Part shown: positions 34,147-44,329 of the stretch, in pieces
Position numbering within the stretch: position 1 is the stretch's first letter
Layout: every line of letters begins with the position of its first letter
Assembly: GCA_039654915.1 (NCBI GenBank)
Contig: CM077599.1
Location: 67,012,501-67,076,500, forward strand
DNA length: 64,000 nucleotides
Direction of reading: 5' to 3'
Source of the DNA: Aquilaria yunnanensis
Taxonomy: Eukaryota > Streptophyta > Magnoliopsida > Malvales > Thymelaeaceae
The notes under the pieces: model-generated
What the model was told of the DNA's origin: nothing
What the model saw: only the letters and a program-made list of their open reading frames with translations
Databases searched by the model: none
Position numbers and translations under genes: made by a program

Positions 34147-34694
34147 CTATAAGTCGGGGATTTGCTTCCCATCCAGTTTTCTTACAAACTAACAAATAGG
34201 GTCGTTTAAAGTCACATTCCCAAGACTGTAACGGTTTCGTTCTTTATGGTAAGTCCTCCATAAACCGATAATTTCACCTTGCACTTTTCCACAAGAATGC
34301 GTTTCAAGAATCTCTCGGATATCTTCCAGAGATTCCTTACGCAGGCCATTCTTAATGAATTTTCTTTTATCTTCACGATTTATGGAGATGTATCCTAAAG
34401 AGCGACATTTAGTATTACAATTCCATCGCCCACATTTATAACACACGCCTAGTCTCTTTGCTCTTCGCCTTTTGGCATAACGGCTTTTACCTAAACCGGG
34501 CATGCGAGGCATAAATGCATCTGGAACTTCACCCGCCAGACGGACCTTAGCTTCAATTATCTACTGCACATTATCGGGAATGCCTTTGCGTGTAAAAACT
34601 CTGATTCTTTCACATCTAGCAAGGTAGATCTTTTAAGGACTTTTATTGGAAGGGAAGGAAAGTATTTTCGCAGTGCAGAAAGAGTATAATCCAT
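34147..34694 (-). pseudogene. NABP-like zinc-knuckle gene B, broken
   Basis: Full-length counterpart of copies A and C, starting with MDYTLSALRKYF. It has a one-base loss near codon 20, a nonsense codon where the others have the Trp of DVRW, and another near the C-terminus after DPIC. The middle, from about 34512, stays open through the basic patch GKSRYAKRRRAKR, the CYKCGRWNCNTKC knuckle and FIKNGL. It lies tandemly between the intact copies with similar 5' and 3' flanks, so the gene plus control region was duplicated as a module. Confidence 0.8.
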
Positions 34695-34813
34695 TGATGA
34701 GAGAAGAATTTGAGAGGAGAGGGAATGAATCAGTTATTGTAGGAGACTGGAATAACCGACTTTAGAAGTCACGGGGTATCTTATCCGCTGCTTAATCAGA
34801 AGGAAGAACACGC

Positions 34814-34821
34814 ATTTATAG
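34814..34821 (-). promoter_or_regulatory. TATA box of NABP-like gene B
   Basis: Minus strand CTATAAAT about 120 bp before the ATG, in the same sequence context as the copy C box. Confidence 0.5.
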
Positions 34822-34982
34822 TGATGAAAAGGGATAACGTGTCGATTACACTTAGGGGAGCATGTACATCTGTCAAAAGAAAATGCAAACTTTTCCAAAT
34901 ATAACAAATTGTATGTACAGTAATTGTGACTGTGGCTCACATCTTCCACTGGCTTTACGTCCAGTAACGGCATTAACGACTT

Positions 34983-35531
34983 CTATGAGTCGAGGATTTG
35001 CTTGCCATCCAGTTTTCTTACAAGCTGGCAAACAGGGTCGTTTACAGTCAGATTCCCGGGACTGTATCGTTCTCGTTTTTCATGAAAAATGCTCCATAAA
35101 CCAAGAAGTTCACGTTGCACAGATCCACAAGAATGCGTCTCAAGAGTCAATTGGATATCATCCAACGAATCCTTACTCAGGCCATTCTTAATGAATCGTA
35201 TTTTATCTTCTCGATTATCAGAGATCATCCCTAAAGAACCACATTTAGTATTACAAGTCCACCGTCCACATTTATGGCAGACTTGTAACCTTTTCGCTCT
35301 TCGCTTTTTGGCATAAGAGCTTTTGCCTATACCAGGCATGTGAGACACAAATGCGTCTGGGATTTCACCTGCCAGACGAACCTTGGCTTCGATTAACCAC
35401 CGCACATCTTCAGGGATTCCTTTGTGCATCAGAACTCTTAATCGTTCACAGCGAACTTGGTAGATCTTTTTGAGAATGTTCATTGGGAGAGAAGGAAAAT
35501 ATTTTCGTAAGACAGAAAGAGTAGGATCCAT
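34983..35531 (-). CDS. NABP-like zinc-knuckle protein A, 182 aa
   Basis: Intact frame of the same length as copy C; 127 of 182 residues agree by hand count, with no gap. Key parts: LRKYFPSLPMNILKKIY at 8-24, GIPEDVRWLIEAKV at 38-51, GKSSYAKKRRAKR at 69-81, Cys 85/88/93/97 in a C-x2-C-x4-C-x3-C knuckle, NREDKIRFIKNGL at 106-118, and a conserved ETHSCG at 131-136. The knuckle spacing differs from the retroviral Gag knuckle (C-x2-C-x4-H-x4-C). The basic patch could bind nucleic acid or act as a nuclear signal. It is first of three tandem modules in transcription order. Upstream lie three 140-bp repeats with TGACGTCA sites. Best guess: a gene related to plant flexuous-virus nucleic-acid-binding proteins. 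Confidence 0.8.
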   Translation of the reverse strand: MDPTLSVLRKYFPSLPMNILKKIYQVRCERLRVLMHKGIPEDVRWLIEAKVRLAGEIPDAFVSHMPGIGKSSYAKKRRAKRLQVCHKCGRWTCNTKCGSLGMISDNREDKIRFIKNGLSKDSLDDIQLTLETHSCGSVQRELLGLWSIFHEKRERYSPGNLTVNDPVCQLVRKLDGKQILDS

Positions 35532-35659
35532 TTTTTAGAGGGAAATAAAAGAAAGAAGAGAGGAAAGAATTAGTTATTATGGGCAACTGAGAGAACCGAC
35601 TTGAGAATCACGGAGTACCGTATCCGCCGCTTAACCGGAAAAGTAGATCCTACTTCATT

Positions 35660-36060
35660 TTGATGTGATAGATATTTTTTTTATCCTGGATATTCTATCG
35701 AGCTAACGTCGATCCAGTCCTCGATTATTGAATCCATTGTCCGCTTTTGACAAATTTTCAACGACAATATTTCTTGATGTCTACCTTATCTTTGACCACA
35801 GCTATCTCTTATCTTGGATACTACTAGCTGACGTCAATCCTGTCCTTCCAGGTGTAGTCTCGATTATTAAATCGATTGCCAGGCTTTTGACAATATTGTC
35901 TACTTTATATTTTTTGATATCTGCCTTATCCTAGGCTATAGCTATCTCTTATCTTGGATACTACTAGCTGACGTCAATCCTGTCCTTCCAGGTGTAGTCT
36001 CGATTATTGAATCAATTGCCAGGCTTTTGACATATTGTCTACCTTATCATTGAATTCCTG
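35660..36060. repeat. Three 140-bp repeats with TGACGTCA sites upstream of NABP-like gene A
   Basis: Units start near 35660 (diverged), 35801 and 35941; the last two are nearly identical over about 115 bp. Each of the last two has the palindrome TGACGTCA (35829-35836 and 35969-35976), a strong plant bZIP site; the first has the changed CTAACGTCG. They lie 130-530 bp before gene A in its transcription direction. Confidence 0.8.
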
Positions 36061-36827
36061 ATGCGGGTTGGTCCCTCATATTAGCTGTGTATCCAGTGAT
36101 AGATTGGTAAGAGCTGATGACATTGAGATCTCAGCTTATACTGCTGTAACTGTGCTGTGAATGTGATTCCTGTTTGGTCCTTGTCATGTAAAAGCCATGC
36201 ATGCATGATGTGAAATGCATGAATGCAGAGCATGCGTAGCTGATGTTTTTTTTTGTATGGATCTAGTTCTTTATGTCTTTGTTTTACTGGATCCTCTTTG
36301 TGATGGCCTTCTTGGACTATCATTGAATCTCTTTATGCTTCCCAGCTCTTGTCCATTGCCTCAAAAGCCCGGCTCTTTTCAAAATCCCATTTTCTTGACT
36401 TGTTCTTGAATTTTGGCTTCAATTTCTTTAATGTTTGCCCGTCTCATACTTTATGTCTCTTTGGGTACTCATCCTTTGTCATGGATTTCATAGCATCAAA
36501 GGCTTTACTTTCAATGTCTGTCCTTTTTCTGGTGTCCGGGCTGACACATACTTATCCCCATGTTATAATCTGAATGATTGCTCTTCTTTGAGCTCAAGTT
36601 TTGATCCATAAGACTTGCCCCCTTGTCTATTGAACTTCTTTGTTGGCAGTACTCCTCTTACGCTTCGTAGAGACTACTTTGCCCCCCTGAATATGGTATT
36701 TATGTGGATAAAAGGTATCATCTCGCCTTTGATTTAACAGAAGGTCGAGCATTTCTAGACCTTTGTGCTGGCACTTGATCGTAAATTTCTCTTACAAGAA
36801 CCACATCTTATTAAAGAAAGACTCAAG
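36061..36827. other. Retrotransposon internal region, no recognised gene
   Basis: Contains short minus-strand frames (36323-36081, 80 codons; Lys-rich text near 36600-36330) and two TTGCCCCC stretches near 36616 and 36680. Nothing like protease, RT or integrase is seen. Confidence 0.4.
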
Positions 36828-37019
36828 CTATCTCCTCACTTTTAAGTCTACATACATTAATGAATAATGGTTTGGCCTTAAAGAAAAACTTTCATCAATT
36901 TGCAAAGCTTGACAAAGTAATTTACGGTCTTTGTTTTTAATTAAAATATCCTGCCATTCTTCCATTTCCAACTCGAAGACATAAACTGTGCAAGGCAATA
37001 AGGTATAAACATGATTCAT
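36828..37019 (-). CDS. Hypothetical 63-aa protein in the retrotransposon
   Basis: I do not recognise it. The composition looks protein-like (VYVFELEMEEWQDIL, then a Lys/Arg-rich part, then a C-terminal HYSLMYVDLKVRR). It lies in the element's sense strand between gag and the NABP-like genes. A minus-strand TATATAAAG at about 37315-37323 is 300 bp upstream. It may be a degraded fourth cargo gene or chance. Confidence 0.3.
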   Translation of the reverse strand: MNHVYTLLPCTVYVFELEMEEWQDILIKNKDRKLLCQALQIDESFSLRPNHYSLMYVDLKVRR

Positions 37020-37160
37020 AAGGATAGCCTTTTAGCTGAATGAGGATGATATCGAGAGGTAACTGTTAGGCGTGAGGAAAATTAAGTTTGAATGTTTTTT
37101 TTTTGTTGCAGTCTTTTAGCTGAATGAGAATGATATTAAGAGGTAAATATTAGGCCTGAG
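37020..37160. repeat. Short duplication upstream of the 63-aa frame
   Basis: 'cttttagctgaatgagga' and 'gagaggtaactgttaggc' near 37030 recur near 37110 in changed form, a roughly 80-bp offset. Confidence 0.5.
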
Positions 37161-37489
37161 TAAAGTTAAGTTTGAGTGGTGTGAAAGAAGGGTCTTTTAA
37201 TACTACTCGTGAGCAGATCTGATTATGGTAAAAAACTTAATAGTGATGACCTCAAACTTGCCACGTTTTCTAGAAAGTTGGACCTCATCTGTTGCCCCCC
37301 AACTATCGTAATCTTTATATACGCTTGTCTTGAGGGTTGCTTTTGTCTTCTAAACCGCCTTTGCAGGTTTTTAGTCTAGAATCCATAGCTTACTTTTTTC
37401 TTTTTCTTTCTTTGGCTCTAACTTGAGCTTCGTTTCTTTTCTTTTCTTGTTTTTTTTTTATTTCCCTTTTTTTTTTTTGTGAGCTATGG

Positions 37490-37820
37490 TGATAACATAC
37501 TTGATAACTCTCTTGAAGTGAGATGACTCAAGTGGCCTTGCTTGCTCGTGCTTGTTCTCAGTCCTTTTTGTTTTGGATTTTCCCTTGTTGCTTTTTTTTT
37601 TATGGAAGGGATGAACTTCTCTTTTCGGAGTTTGTGTTGCAAAGAACTGAGATCATAGCCCTCTTGAAGTGAAATGATTCAAGTGGCCTTAGTTGCTTGT
37701 GTTTGCTCTCAGTCTCTTTTTTTTTGTTTTGGATTTTCCCTTTAATGGCTTTTGATGGAATGGATGAACTTCTTTCCTTTGTTGGAATTTGTGTTGTGGA
37801 AAACTGAGAATTTTTTTTTT
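37490..37820. repeat. Two-copy tandem repeat, about 150 bp
   Basis: 'ctcttgaagtgagatgactc' followed by 'aagtggcctt' near 37510 recurs near 37660, followed in both by 'tttggattttccctt' and 'gatgaacttct'. Poly-T runs make the length vary. Non-coding. Confidence 0.7.
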
Positions 37821-38059
37821 TTGTATTGAGCATTTGTGAGAATTGGGAGGCCACTGAAGTCATTTAATATGAGAGCTAACTTCTTTGGAAGCTAATCCCG
37901 GACTTCTTGCAAGGATGTTGATAACCACTGTGAATTCTTTTTTTTAAGAGTTGGGGTGCAACATATGAAATCATTCTTGCTAGATTTAGTAGTACTTTCA
38001 AGATCACCACTATCAAATCTCCCTTAACTTTTTATTTTCACCCACGAGTAGTATCATTT

Positions 38060-38330
38060 AGAAAGCAAAGTATGATGGCAATAATAGTTAGTGCAATGGC
38101 GAAGATTGAGAGATAGAGGTAAAAATGAAATTTTTGGTAAAAAGTGGTAGAATGCCCACATAATATCTTTTTGTTGGAGAACAAAAAGAATTACCGGTTG
38201 TCAAAAAGTAAAGTGTGATGGCAATAATGGATAGTATAATGGCAAAGAGTGTAAAAATGGAAAGTAGTAGAATGCACGCATTACATCTTTTTGTTGTACC
38301 AGAAAAAGAATACCAGGTGTCCATCTAACA
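38060..38330 (-). repeat. Two-copy repeat of about 130 bp with a 78-codon hydrophobic frame
   Basis: 'gtatgatggcaataat' and 'atctttttgttg' blocks occur twice at about 130-bp spacing. A minus-strand frame (38324-38088) spans both, with one membrane-type segment (CILLLSIFTLFAIILSIIAI). The repeat structure argues against a real gene. Confidence 0.45.
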
Positions 38331-38877
38331 AAGACTACACCCTAGATTCTGGACTAAATCTAGGAGATTTTTACTATTAGATTACTTTTGCAAGCTTTCA
38401 AAGATACAAGTTTATTCAAAGGATTCCCTGTCATTCAAAAGTGTGTGTGGACTATTAGGTCAGATCTGACTTGGAGCCCTTCCAAAATTAATGTAATTCC
38501 AGCTCAAAATCTTCACTTTCAATTACCAATCACATCGGGCCTAGCAACTTGAACTCGGCCAACTGTTGGACCTTGAGTTTCAGTGCCACACAATTTTTTA
38601 GTTATATTTGGCATTTGGGTCATTCCAACTTGGAAGAAGATGCTACTTGATTTTTGCTACCATTGGTATGGGTGATAGTAGGTTTGTAGCTTGTAGAAAT
38701 TGAATCGACTTGAGTAGCTTTCTTCCCATAAGTGGTATGTGGTGCTGATGAGGGAGCCTTGAAGATTACAGTCTCAATAGAATATCTTTTCACTTGTATC
38801 GTGAATGGTATTGTACCATAGAACCAGGAGATGATGTCATGGACAACTCCACTTCTTTTATTGAAATATCCTCCAAT

Positions 38878-39800
38878 TCACGAATCGACCAGCTTTCCTG
38901 TTTTAATTCCAAATTCGATCTTTTCTCCAGATAATACCATATTTGAAAAGCTACTTGAAGTGTTCCCAATTAGTTTTTCATAAAATGGTCTATTTAGTGT
39001 TTGGATAAACAGGGTGATCAGTTCCCTTTCTATCATAAGTGGTTGAACTTGTGCGACTAAGTCTCTCCACCTTTGGGCGTACTCCTTAAAGGTCTATTGT
39101 TCTTTCCTTTCCATATTCCGGAGAGTTTGGCGATTCGGGGCCAAGTCCATAACATGCTTGTAATTATTGATGAAATCCTGAGCGAGGTCATTCCATGTTT
39201 TGATGTTCTTTGGACCTTGACTTATATACCAATGTAGTGCTGACTTTATAAGACTTTTTTGAAAAAGTGTTATCCACACTTTCTCGTCTTTTGTGAGTGG
39301 TTGTAGTCTTCTTAAAAACAACGTGATGTGAGTGATAAAGCAACTTGTTCTAACGTATTTCACAAAGTCTGGCATCTTAAAGTCTGAAGGAATCACAACG
39401 TCTGGCATCAAACAAAGATCGTTCACCGAAAGAGATCCAAATACAGTGCCTCATTTAATGGCCCGAAGTCTCTTTTCTATGGTCTCGATTTTTTGAGTAT
39501 CCTTTTCTTCTTTAAGCAAGGGTTTCTTTTCTTCAAAAATTGGATTTACCTTAGATGAATGTTATCAGATGGGCCTGAATCATGAAAGAGTTTCTCTTGA
39601 ACTGAGATCCATTGTTGAGTGAATTCAGGAGGATAGGTGAGATCTTGTGGTTCTTTGACGAGGACTTGGGTTGCTTTCCCGTTGATTAACTCCATTAATT
39701 ATTTTATTTGCTCGGCCATGTTTTCTATCTTGGACTCTATCTCTATGAGACGTCCTTCGATTTGTTCTGCGATTAATCTTGTTTGGAGCAGAGTTGAATA
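38878..39800 (-). pseudogene. Ty3/gypsy gag, decayed
   Basis: Gag packages the element RNA into particles. Seen: a coiled-coil N-terminus (RLIEIESKIENMAEQIK, stop), a Pro-rich linker, then the capsid core at 39426-39094 (LQPLTKDEKVWITLFQKSL, ALHWY, KTWNDLAQDFINNYKHVMDL). After a stop the same frame continues FKEYAQRWRDLVAQVQP and TLNRPFYEKLIG, ending GIKTGKLVDS at 38878. This is the standard plant gypsy/Tat Gag domain. At least three stops break it. No zinc knuckle, protease or RT follows. The primer site and 5' LTR lie about 0.8-0.9 kb upstream. Confidence 0.85.
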
Positions 39801-40615
39801 TCGGTGTTGATGTCCAATTTTATCCTTTTTAAAAGTTAGATTTATTTTTTTAGATTCTATGTGTATGTGATTGATGCAATGGATGCAATGGATGCATGCA
39901 TGCAATAAGTGAGTCTGATTATCCAATATCATGGAACTTCAAGACTTTTAGTTGTCATTATAAAGACCAAAAAGTTAGCATAATTTGATACGTGGTTTTG
40001 ATGCATGAAGAATAATTGCACAAGAAAGATAAGGTTATTAATAAGTTAAATAGTAATTAACAACTCATGAAGTATTATGGATAAACAAGTTAAAACCATA
40101 CGAAGAAAAGTGTAGAGTAACAACATAGCATAACAAGGATATGCTTATGGCGTTGGTAAAATGGTAGAAATTCTATGGTCAGTTCTATGGTTAAGTGGGG
40201 AGTTCTATATGCATAAGGTGGTTTATCAAAAAGGCAAGGGATAGTCCCCGAATCCCGTCACTAAATCATAGTGACGGCCCGATTCCTTACCCTCTAGGGT
40301 TAATGTAAGGAATGGATTAATTCGAGTCGTAGCTTTTCGTGGGCCCATGCAGAGACTAACCGTCTCAGGAGGCAATACACTACTTTGCTACTTTGAAACC
40401 GGTGAAGGCTTGGAGACCATGGCCTCACAAGGACAACAACACCAATTCCGCTTAGAAAGAATTGTGTTCGATTTGAGGAAGCTCGGGTATAGAGCTTCAT
40501 ATTGTGAATGCATTATGCATGTTTAGAATAAGTAAATATAACATATAAATCCACATAAAAATAAACAAAACAGAACAAAATAAATCAACTTTTAGACTTG
40601 ACTCACTAACCAGGA
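39801..40615 (-). other. Leader between primer site and gag
   Basis: About 0.8 kb of non-coding DNA, the normal place for a packaging leader. No ORF1-type extra gene, as found in true Ogre elements, could be recognised. Confidence 0.4.
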
Positions 40616-40633
40616 TCCCCAGCGGAGTCGCCA
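40616..40633 (-). other. Primer binding site of the cargo retrotransposon
   Basis: Minus strand TGGCGACTCCGCTGGGGA, three bases inside the 5' LTR. Of the type (tRNA-Arg, from memory) used by Ogre/Tat elements. Confidence 0.8.
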
Positions 40634-40636
40634 AGC

Positions 40637-43263
40637 TGTGGCAACGTCGGGTTTTCGGGAGTCGCCACCAATCTGTTTACCTAGGTCGATTGGACACCTT
40701 AAAATTGGTCTGCGAGAGTTCGGGGGTTCGGGAGTACGGTTACGCTAAAACAACTTTGTTATAGCGCCCAAAATTGGCACCTTAGTTGATTTTAATTTTG
40801 TTTTACTTTGCTTTAAAAAAATTCAGTTAATTTTCAAACTAAAAATTTTAACTGAATTAGTCGAAATGTGGATTTTTTAAGTTAAAGTTGATATTTCCGA
40901 ACCATGGACTCTGCCGAGTCATTTGGACACGGAAGATTTTGATTCCGAACCATGGACTCTGCCGAGTCATTTGGACACGGAATTTGGTGAAATTTTAAAC
41001 AATTTTATCCATATTGTAAAAATATGAATTTTTATCTTTTTATTTAATTTATATAGTTTTTTTTTTAAAAAAAAAGGTTGATATTTCCAAACCGTAGATC
41101 CTGCCGGATCATTCGGATATGGAAATTAATTTAAATTTAATTTATTATTAGTTATTTAATTAATTACTAAATGGCCCATGCAGACTGAAATTTTTAATGT
41201 GTGATTTTCGATTATGTCAAACTAATTTTAGATTAATCATTAAAGAATCTATCTAATTTAATCATGCTTAAGCTTAACATCAATTTCTAAACTAATTCAT
41301 AACTTTAATAATCCAAACAACACTAAAAAAAATAAGTAAAACAGTGGCTAATTTGTAAATCAGATCAATATTAGAGTCTCGAATAGACAAATCAAATAAG
41401 ACCAGGGCAAATTATTTATTAAAAATATTTATCTAACCAATTCGCACAATTATCCTTAATATTAATTCTTTAAGTTTATTCCTGCTCTTAATCAAATGAA
41501 CAAAACAAAGACATAAAAGAAAATAAACATTAATGGCCAAATTATAAATCAAAACAACCTTAAAGTCTCAGATGAACAAATCAACTAAATCCGAGGACAA
41601 ATTATTTATTAAAAATATTTATATAACCTAATCACATAATTAAACTTGATGTTAATTCCTAAGTTAATTTATACCTTTAATTAGCTGAACAAACAAAAAT
41701 ATGATAGAAAATAAATGAATTTAAGGAGTTAATAGCAAATTAAAAAAAAACAAAATTAAAGTCTCAAATTGACAAATTAAATGAATCCAGGAGCAAAAAT
41801 TAGGCTAAAATTATGGACTTTCAAATTAGATCCGGGTCGACACGGGTCGGTTTGAGATCTGAGTTTCGTTATTTAATTTTAATTTTTATTTTGTTTGCTT
41901 TAAATAATATCCATTAATATCAAAACCATGGATTCTAACCGAACCACCTGGATATGGATTTTGTAATTTACTGCCGTCCTAAATTCATCCTTAAATTTTC
42001 ATTAAAACCCGCTCAGAGTTGAATTTCGTAAATATGATCTTTTAGATGCGTTACGTAAACATGAGTTTTAAACTTATGCTAACTGTGGAAAGTTAAAATC
42101 AATACATAAGTAAAAATCTGATCTAACCTAGACATACTATTTTATATTAACTATCCAACAAATTCATGGTCCAAAATAATAAAACGAGCAATTAAAAAAG
42201 AAAAGCAAACTATAAACAAAAACAATGCTGTCAGTGATTGATCTGCAAGAGAAAATGAAGTTAGTAACTTGTATGGATAAAATAAAGATAACCAAGGACT
42301 TAATGCGAATTTTTACCCAAAAAATAAAAACTTTGACTCAGTCAAAACGTAAAAACGCGTTTGTTTCATCTTCAATCTTCACTTCCTGATTTTCTCCGAC
42401 GTCGGAGGAAGAAAGCAACTGGGCAAGGGAGCTGGCGCGGCGGAGCACGTACGGAGGGAGACTGGAGGCGAGAACGAGGTGCGACGGCAGGGGGCGGTGC
42501 TGAAGGAGAGACCGACGGCGTGCGAGCGCGGCAGAGGACGACGGCTAGGGGGCGCTGGAGCTGGGTGGCTGGTGGCGCGACGCGAGGGTGATCCGGCTGG
42601 CGGGTGACTGTGAGGCTGGCAGCAGGGGAGGTGTGCGAGCCGGAGGGAGAGAGATTCCGGAGCAAGAGCCGGTGAGAGGTGAGAGAGGGAAAGAGTTGTT
42701 GTGAGAGGGAGAGAGAGAAAGACGAGAGAATGGAGAATTATGTTGTGAGCTCTGAGCCCTGTAGGAGTTCGAGCTAAGTTTTTTTTTTTTCTTGATCGGA
42801 AAGGCTGGACGGACGAGGGAAGAGAAAAAAAAAAGAACTTGATTAAGAGTAAGAGAAAGTATTGTTGAGGGAGGTCGAGCTCTGAGCCCAGGAGAGCTCT
42901 GATTGCTGGTTAAGTAGAAAGAAAAGAAGAAGTGAGAAGGCTCTGGAGAAAGACAAAGAGGGAAGAAGTCTCTGGAGAGAGCCAGATTTTTCTCTCTCTT
43001 TTTTTTTTTTTCTTTTAATAATAACAAATAATAATTAACAATTAATTTAACTTTCTAATACACACACAGATATATATATTATTTTAAAGCTAATTCTATA
43101 AAATAAAAATGCCCCCCATAAGCTAAAAAATTAATTAATTAATTTTTTTTATTTAAATTTTTTTAATTTTTGGTAATAATAATAATAATAATAAATTAAT
43201 TTTTTTATTTAATTTTTTCTTAAAATTTTTTTTTTAAGATCCGGACGAAATTGGGTGTCAACA
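40637..43263 (-). repeat. 5' LTR of the cargo retrotransposon
   Basis: Counterpart of 27466-30096. It differs by scattered substitutions and by poly-T/AAT length changes. Ends next to ATCCT. Confidence 0.95.
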
Positions 43264-43268
43264 ATCCT

Positions 43269-44130
43269 TTTATGTCTTTTACTCAATTTCATTGACTTTA
43301 TTTTATGTTGTTTTATGTTTTCTATTTATCAAGTTCTAATTTTATTATTACGAACAAAGCTACTACAAATGACAAAAATAATAGTTTATCCCAACATATA
43401 AACTGAAAGATATCTTCGTTATAGCTCCTTAAAACCATAAAATCTCTGTTCTAAGTTTCATTTCTTTGAAAATCATTTCTTCTTTCAAATATTGCATTCT
43501 ATTAATGTTCATTAAAAAAAATTTAGAATTATTAACTCAGTTTTCTTTTCCTATTCATTTTTATTTTAAGGTCTAATTATGTTGAAAATGATCTCATGCT
43601 CTGCATCTTTTTTTTTTTTTACATAGAATTATCTACACTATAAGTTTAAGGGTTTGAGAGTAAGGGAAAGAAAAGAGGTGTCTCAAACAGGGCTCTAAGA
43701 TATGGAAGAGCAAATCCCTATCCACCCTGCCAATTATTCATAGATTGCATCAAATTTTGAATATGAATCTTATGAAATAATAATGTCGTAGTTTGATAAG
43801 AACAATTAACTTGCCATATACATCTCACAGGCATGCGTAGTTAACTAGCTTAATCTTAACCGGCATAACAACACGCAATATGTATTATTTTAAAAATATT
43901 ACTTTTAGTAATTTAAAAAATCATAAAATTTTAATTACATCATAAAAATATTATTTTATATAATAGCTTATTGTATTTATATAGTATTAACTTCCAAATA
44001 AAATTGATTTTATATTAAAAAGTAAAACATTTCAAATTAATATAACTTATAATATCAACAGCCAATTTATGTTTGTTTTAATTTTACGCAGCAAAGACCA
44101 AGGAATACTTTTTCATAAAACAATTGATCG
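43269..44130. other. AT-rich intergenic DNA, nothing recognised
   Basis: No supported feature between the two retrotransposons. Confidence 0.5.
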
Positions 44131-44329
44131 ATTGATGAAAGACTAGGTTTTGGTAATGATTTTCTCCGCCTTCTCATTCAAGGGAAAACCAGTACATATA
44201 GGAGATTATAACCCGATAAAAATGGAAAAGAGATATATACACGGAGATTTACTTGCTAATATTTACACTTCCGAATATTCCAATATCCTAATACCGAATA
44301 TTCAAATATCTTAATACCCTTAAGTTGGA

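Larger units (their letters stand above)
27466..43263 (-). mobile_element. 15.8-kb gag-only LTR retrotransposon carrying NABP-like and LOG genes
   Basis: LTRs of 2631 and 2627 bp are flanked by ATCCT on both sides (27461-27465 and 43264-43268). On the minus strand: LTR (starts TGTTGACACCCAATTTCG), primer site TGGCGACTCCGCTGGGGA as in Ogre/Tat Ty3/gypsy elements, decayed gag, then no protease, RT or integrase. Next come a 63-codon frame, three tandem NABP-like genes, an intronless LOG gene, a minisatellite, the polypurine tract AAAGGGGGGCAGC, and the 3' LTR. A tandem-repeat 3' region is typical of Tat-lineage elements. The LTRs differ at roughly 36 positions by eye, so insertion is recent. The layout resembles terminal-repeat-gag (TR-GAG) elements, with added cargo. 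A partner must supply pol. Confidence 0.9.

Noticed and set aside
34983..35531. Reading the cysteine knuckle as a retroviral Gag nucleocapsid
   Set aside because: Spacing is C-x2-C-x4-C-x3-C, not C-x2-C-x4-H-x4-C, and the element's gag is separate at 38878-39800.
38088..38324. 78-residue protein with a membrane segment
   Set aside because: It spans two copies of a non-coding 130-bp repeat and has no homologue I recognise; kept only as a repeat.
36061..38870. Search for protease, RT or integrase motifs in the retrotransposon interior
   Set aside because: No YVDD-, DTG- or HHCC-like text was seen in any frame, so pol is judged absent.
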